10,347 bases of DNA from Paraphysoderma sedebokerense. Its lineage: Eukaryota; Blastocladiomycota; Physodermatomycetes; Physodermatales; Physodermataceae. A model generated the notes under the pieces. That model worked only from the letters and a program-made list of their open reading frames with translations, did no database searches and had not been told where the DNA came from. Positions 7,803 through 10,347 of this stretch are shown piece after piece. Position 1 is the first letter of the stretch, and every line of letters begins with the position of its first letter. The DNA lies in contig JAHLJZ010000104.1 of NCBI GenBank assembly GCA_025602915.1, positions 64,001 through 74,347 of the forward strand, given 5' to 3'. Position numbers and translations under genes: made by a program.

Positions 7803-9873
7803 ATGGGTGATGACGGTACGTAATTGTAGCAATAATTGTTTCCGCAATTAAGCTCGGCTGTGCTGATATATATATCTTCTTCCTTCCAGCCCCTTTGATT
7901 CCGACCACCCTCCCAGAATCAATTCCCCTTGCGGAGCAAACTCAACCGGATTATGAAATTCCAAAGCGAAATGAATCACTGGCACGCAATCGAAGCAAGG
8001 ACATTTCAGCTAGCAAAAAAAATACTCCTTCAGATGAAAATGGAACTCTCCAAAATAGCAATGCGACTGCAATTTCTAGAGAGGCCGATCATGGAAGTTT
8101 CAATAGTTTCTTGGTTTTCAGTGTATTCATTTCATGTTTAGGGATGTTTCAATTCGGATACCACATAGCGTATGTCTCGGAATCGTTCTATTATAATGAG
8201 TTTGCCGCATCTAATGGCAATTCAAACTAACTTGTTACCTCCGTTCTCAGTGAGCTGAACGGCATCCAAGACTATCTTTCATGCAAAGAGATACCAGCGA
8301 CGGCACCGCCAACAGGATCACTTCCGGCTTGTATACCGCTAGGACAGACCGAGTTTTCTGTCATCACTGCATTGTTTAGTGCTGGTGGATTGGTTGGAGC
8401 GTTGGCATGGGGACCTTTGTCGGACAAAGTCGGAAGAAAGCAAGCTCTACTGTATAGTACGATGCTGCTAGCCATAAGTCCTATACTGCTGGGTCTTTCA
8501 GTCAATTTCGCTATGTTACTGATGGGACGATTCATGGCCGGTTGCGGTGCCGGCTCGGCTACCACCATTACCCCTATGTACTTGAATGAAATATCACCCT
8601 TGAAGTTACGTGGTGTGATAGGTATTCAATCATATCTAGTTGTCTTTATCATCGCTTTACTAAGTCATGAGGCTGCTTTTAGGCTCGATGGGTCAAATCA
8701 ATCTCGTAACAGGGCTTTTTCTTGCCGGTCTCCTCGGAAACTTTTTGTATGAGCCCCCGTTTTGGCGATTGTCGCTTGGTTTGCCTATCATTCCTTGTAT
8801 AATCTCCTTAATCTGCATCCCCTTTCTTGTGGAAAGTCCGAAATATTTGGCATCGAAATCGCACTCGGGCTCAATGGATTTGGCTTTAGCTGCACTGACA
8901 AAGCTTCGAGGGAACAATGTAGATCCTGCCGCTTTGAAAGCCGAAATTGAAAGCTGGAAATTCGTCGCAGTTGATGGACCTAAGGAATCAAATGTCAATG
9001 TTGAAGCGGGTCAATCGAACCTGCCGGAGGACGAGGACGAATCTCAGGTCGGATTGCTAGCTTTTATGAAAGCGAGGTTATATAGGAATTCTTTGATTAC
9101 GCTACTTCTGATCCATGCGTCTCAGCAGTATGTTATGTTTTTTCCGCCTAATTTCATGTACATAGACTAACGCGACTGCGACTGATTCCAGATTTTCTGG
9201 TATATCCCCAATTTTCGCTTACACATTCAATATTCTCACGCTTTTCATGTCACCCTCGACTTCTCGCACATTTACTATCTTTATTTCCCTATATAATGTC
9301 ATAGTTACTGTAATTTGCGGACTCTTACTCGACAGATTAGGTCGTCGGAAGTTACTTTTAACTTCCGTTACTATAATGGGCATTGGAATGTTGGTTGTTC
9401 CTATTGGAATGATTGTGAGTGTAGGGGGGCTGGCATTTACCGGAGTTGTTTTGGTCATCACGGGCTTTGCCATCGGAATGGGCAATATTCCATTTGTGCT
9501 TATTGGTGAATTAGTCGATGTAAAAGCGATTGGAAGGTATGGGGATCTGTCCTTATCCCTAATCCGCAGTCTGTTGCTTTAAATTCTGTTAATAATGTAC
9601 CATTCCTTTCTTTCCGTTTGTCACAGCGCTTCTACCGTTGCCCTCACTGCGAATTGGCTGTCGCAATTCATAGTCGTTCTCGTGTTTCTACCGCTTTTAT
9701 CCACCATCAAGTATTATGCTTTCTTAATCTTTGCTGGATATTTATTCATTTCTGGCACTCTCACGGCGATCTACTTGGTTGAAAGTAAAGGAAAAACTAG
9801 TGTTGTCGTACTTAACGAAATGAGCCAAAGAGGATTCACTAATGGGCTTAAAGCATGGTTTGGGAGCCGTTGA
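7803..9873 (+). CDS. Sugar-porter family (MFS/SLC2-like) membrane protein, Vps73-like
   Basis: Model exons 7803-7815, 7890-8169, 8251-8621, 8683-9127, 9192-9536 and 9627-9873 give 566 residues; introns are 74, 81, 61, 64 and 90 nt. About 75 hydrophilic residues precede TM1. MFS sugar-porter signatures appear in order: DKVGRK (156-161), GRFMAGCGAGS with PMYLNEISPLKLRG (190-219), SMGQINLVTG (223-232), VESPKYL (271-277), a charged central loop (about 278-355), DRLGRRK (417-423), SASTVALTANW (485-495) and VESKGK (536-541). Twelve TM segments are expected. The TM1 segment FQFGYHIAELN is what I recall from yeast Vps73/YBR241C-type proteins rather than hexose carriers. The family moves sugars or related solutes across membranes; yeast Vps73-like proteins are linked to mitochondria or the vacuole and their substrates are unclear. 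The TM7 motif is QQFSGIS instead of QQLSGIN. Family is firm, substrate unknown. Confidence 0.93.
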
Positions 9874-10347
9874 TTTCAGCAAAAAAATCGGCGGTCATAA
9901 AACTATATTGCTTATTGTTCAAACCTGTAGCTTGATGCCTGTCTGGCATAAGAAGTTATGAAAATAGTTTAACTCAAATAGCGTTTAATGTAATATATTA
10001 GATAATCCTGTGGAAACTTTTATAATTGCTAATAATCTACTGGTATTTTGCAAACAAGTAAATCTATGATAGCTTAAATTTTTTCTGTGATTGAGTAGTT
10101 CATGCTAAAAGATGTCATGATATGCACGTACGAACGCTTATCATCAAAATTTGAAACTACTGATTTTGAATTGAAGCATTTTGGGTGGAAATATAGACAG
10201 CGACAAACTTGTCCGCCACACTTAATGAATTTTGATGTATTGTGTAGGTTTTACCTGTTCCTGTGGATTTCTACGCCGTAATATAAAGACAATTTCATAA
10301 TCCTGGTGTGATCAATTCGCGTAATGATGTCCGAGAAATCTGCAACG
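9874..10347. other. AT-rich flank without a clear gene
   Basis: This 474-base stretch after the transporter stop codon has no open frame that I can support on either strand. It presumably holds the 3' UTR of the transporter gene and the promoter of whatever lies to the right. On the minus strand the first 90 bases from the right edge have short open frames that could be the end of a gene, but nothing there is recognisable. Confidence 0.5.
10324..10347 (+). CDS. Possible start of a further gene, cut by right edge
   Basis: Two consecutive ATG codons (10324-10326, 10327-10329) open a frame reading MMSEKSAT to the window edge. A short hydrophilic opening is a common first exon in this genome, and a TATA-like AATATAAA lies about 45 nt upstream. 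Eight codons are too few to support a gene by themselves. Confidence 0.2.

Noticed and set aside
8272-8998. Minus-strand open frames opposite the transporter
   Set aside because: They overlap exons with clear MFS motifs and have no features of their own.
10142-10237. Ten-base inverted arms CATCAAAATT and AATTTTGATG, 76 bases apart
   Set aside because: AT-rich arms this far apart are expected by chance in such a flank; no further pairing or repeat structure supports an element.

Overview
This window is nuclear DNA from an intron-rich eukaryote, most likely a fungus. Five protein genes can be read: one is cut by the left edge, four are complete. All but one are split by short GT-AG introns, mostly 60-80 nt, often with CTAAC/CTGAY-type branch sites. 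I joined exons by hand using splice signals, reading phase and family motifs, so exon borders are models. A fungal origin is suggested by the intron style, a stand-alone GAR transformylase (ADE8 type), a Vps73-like sugar-porter homologue, and a C2 protein of a style I associate with fungi. CTG codons fall in hydrophobic membrane segments, so CTG reads as leucine. I cannot fix the phylum.

Layout, left to right. (1) 1-1757, minus strand: the 5' part of an unrecognised gene, with a Lys/Asn/Gln-rich N-terminus and beta-rich, Gly/Cys-containing segments. (2) 1984-2598, minus strand: intronless phosphoribosylglycinamide formyltransferase. (3) 2778-5131, plus strand: RED/IK splicing factor in about ten exons, possibly including a 7-nt microexon, divergent from gene 2. 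(4) 5373-7420, plus strand: a C2-domain protein in eight exons. (5) 7803-9873, plus strand: a 12-TM sugar-porter-family protein resembling yeast Vps73, six exons. The last 470 bases hold no clear gene; a possible start codon lies at the right edge.

The genes do not form a pathway: purine synthesis, pre-mRNA splicing, membrane-associated C2 function and transport lie side by side, as is usual in a compact fungal genome. The most striking non-coding signals are a perfect 10-bp inverted repeat with a 4-base loop and a second dyad between genes 3 and 4, and a cluster of CGG/CCG inverted motifs with an E-box and TATA box before the transporter gene. I saw no mobile element, CRISPR array, tRNA or rRNA.
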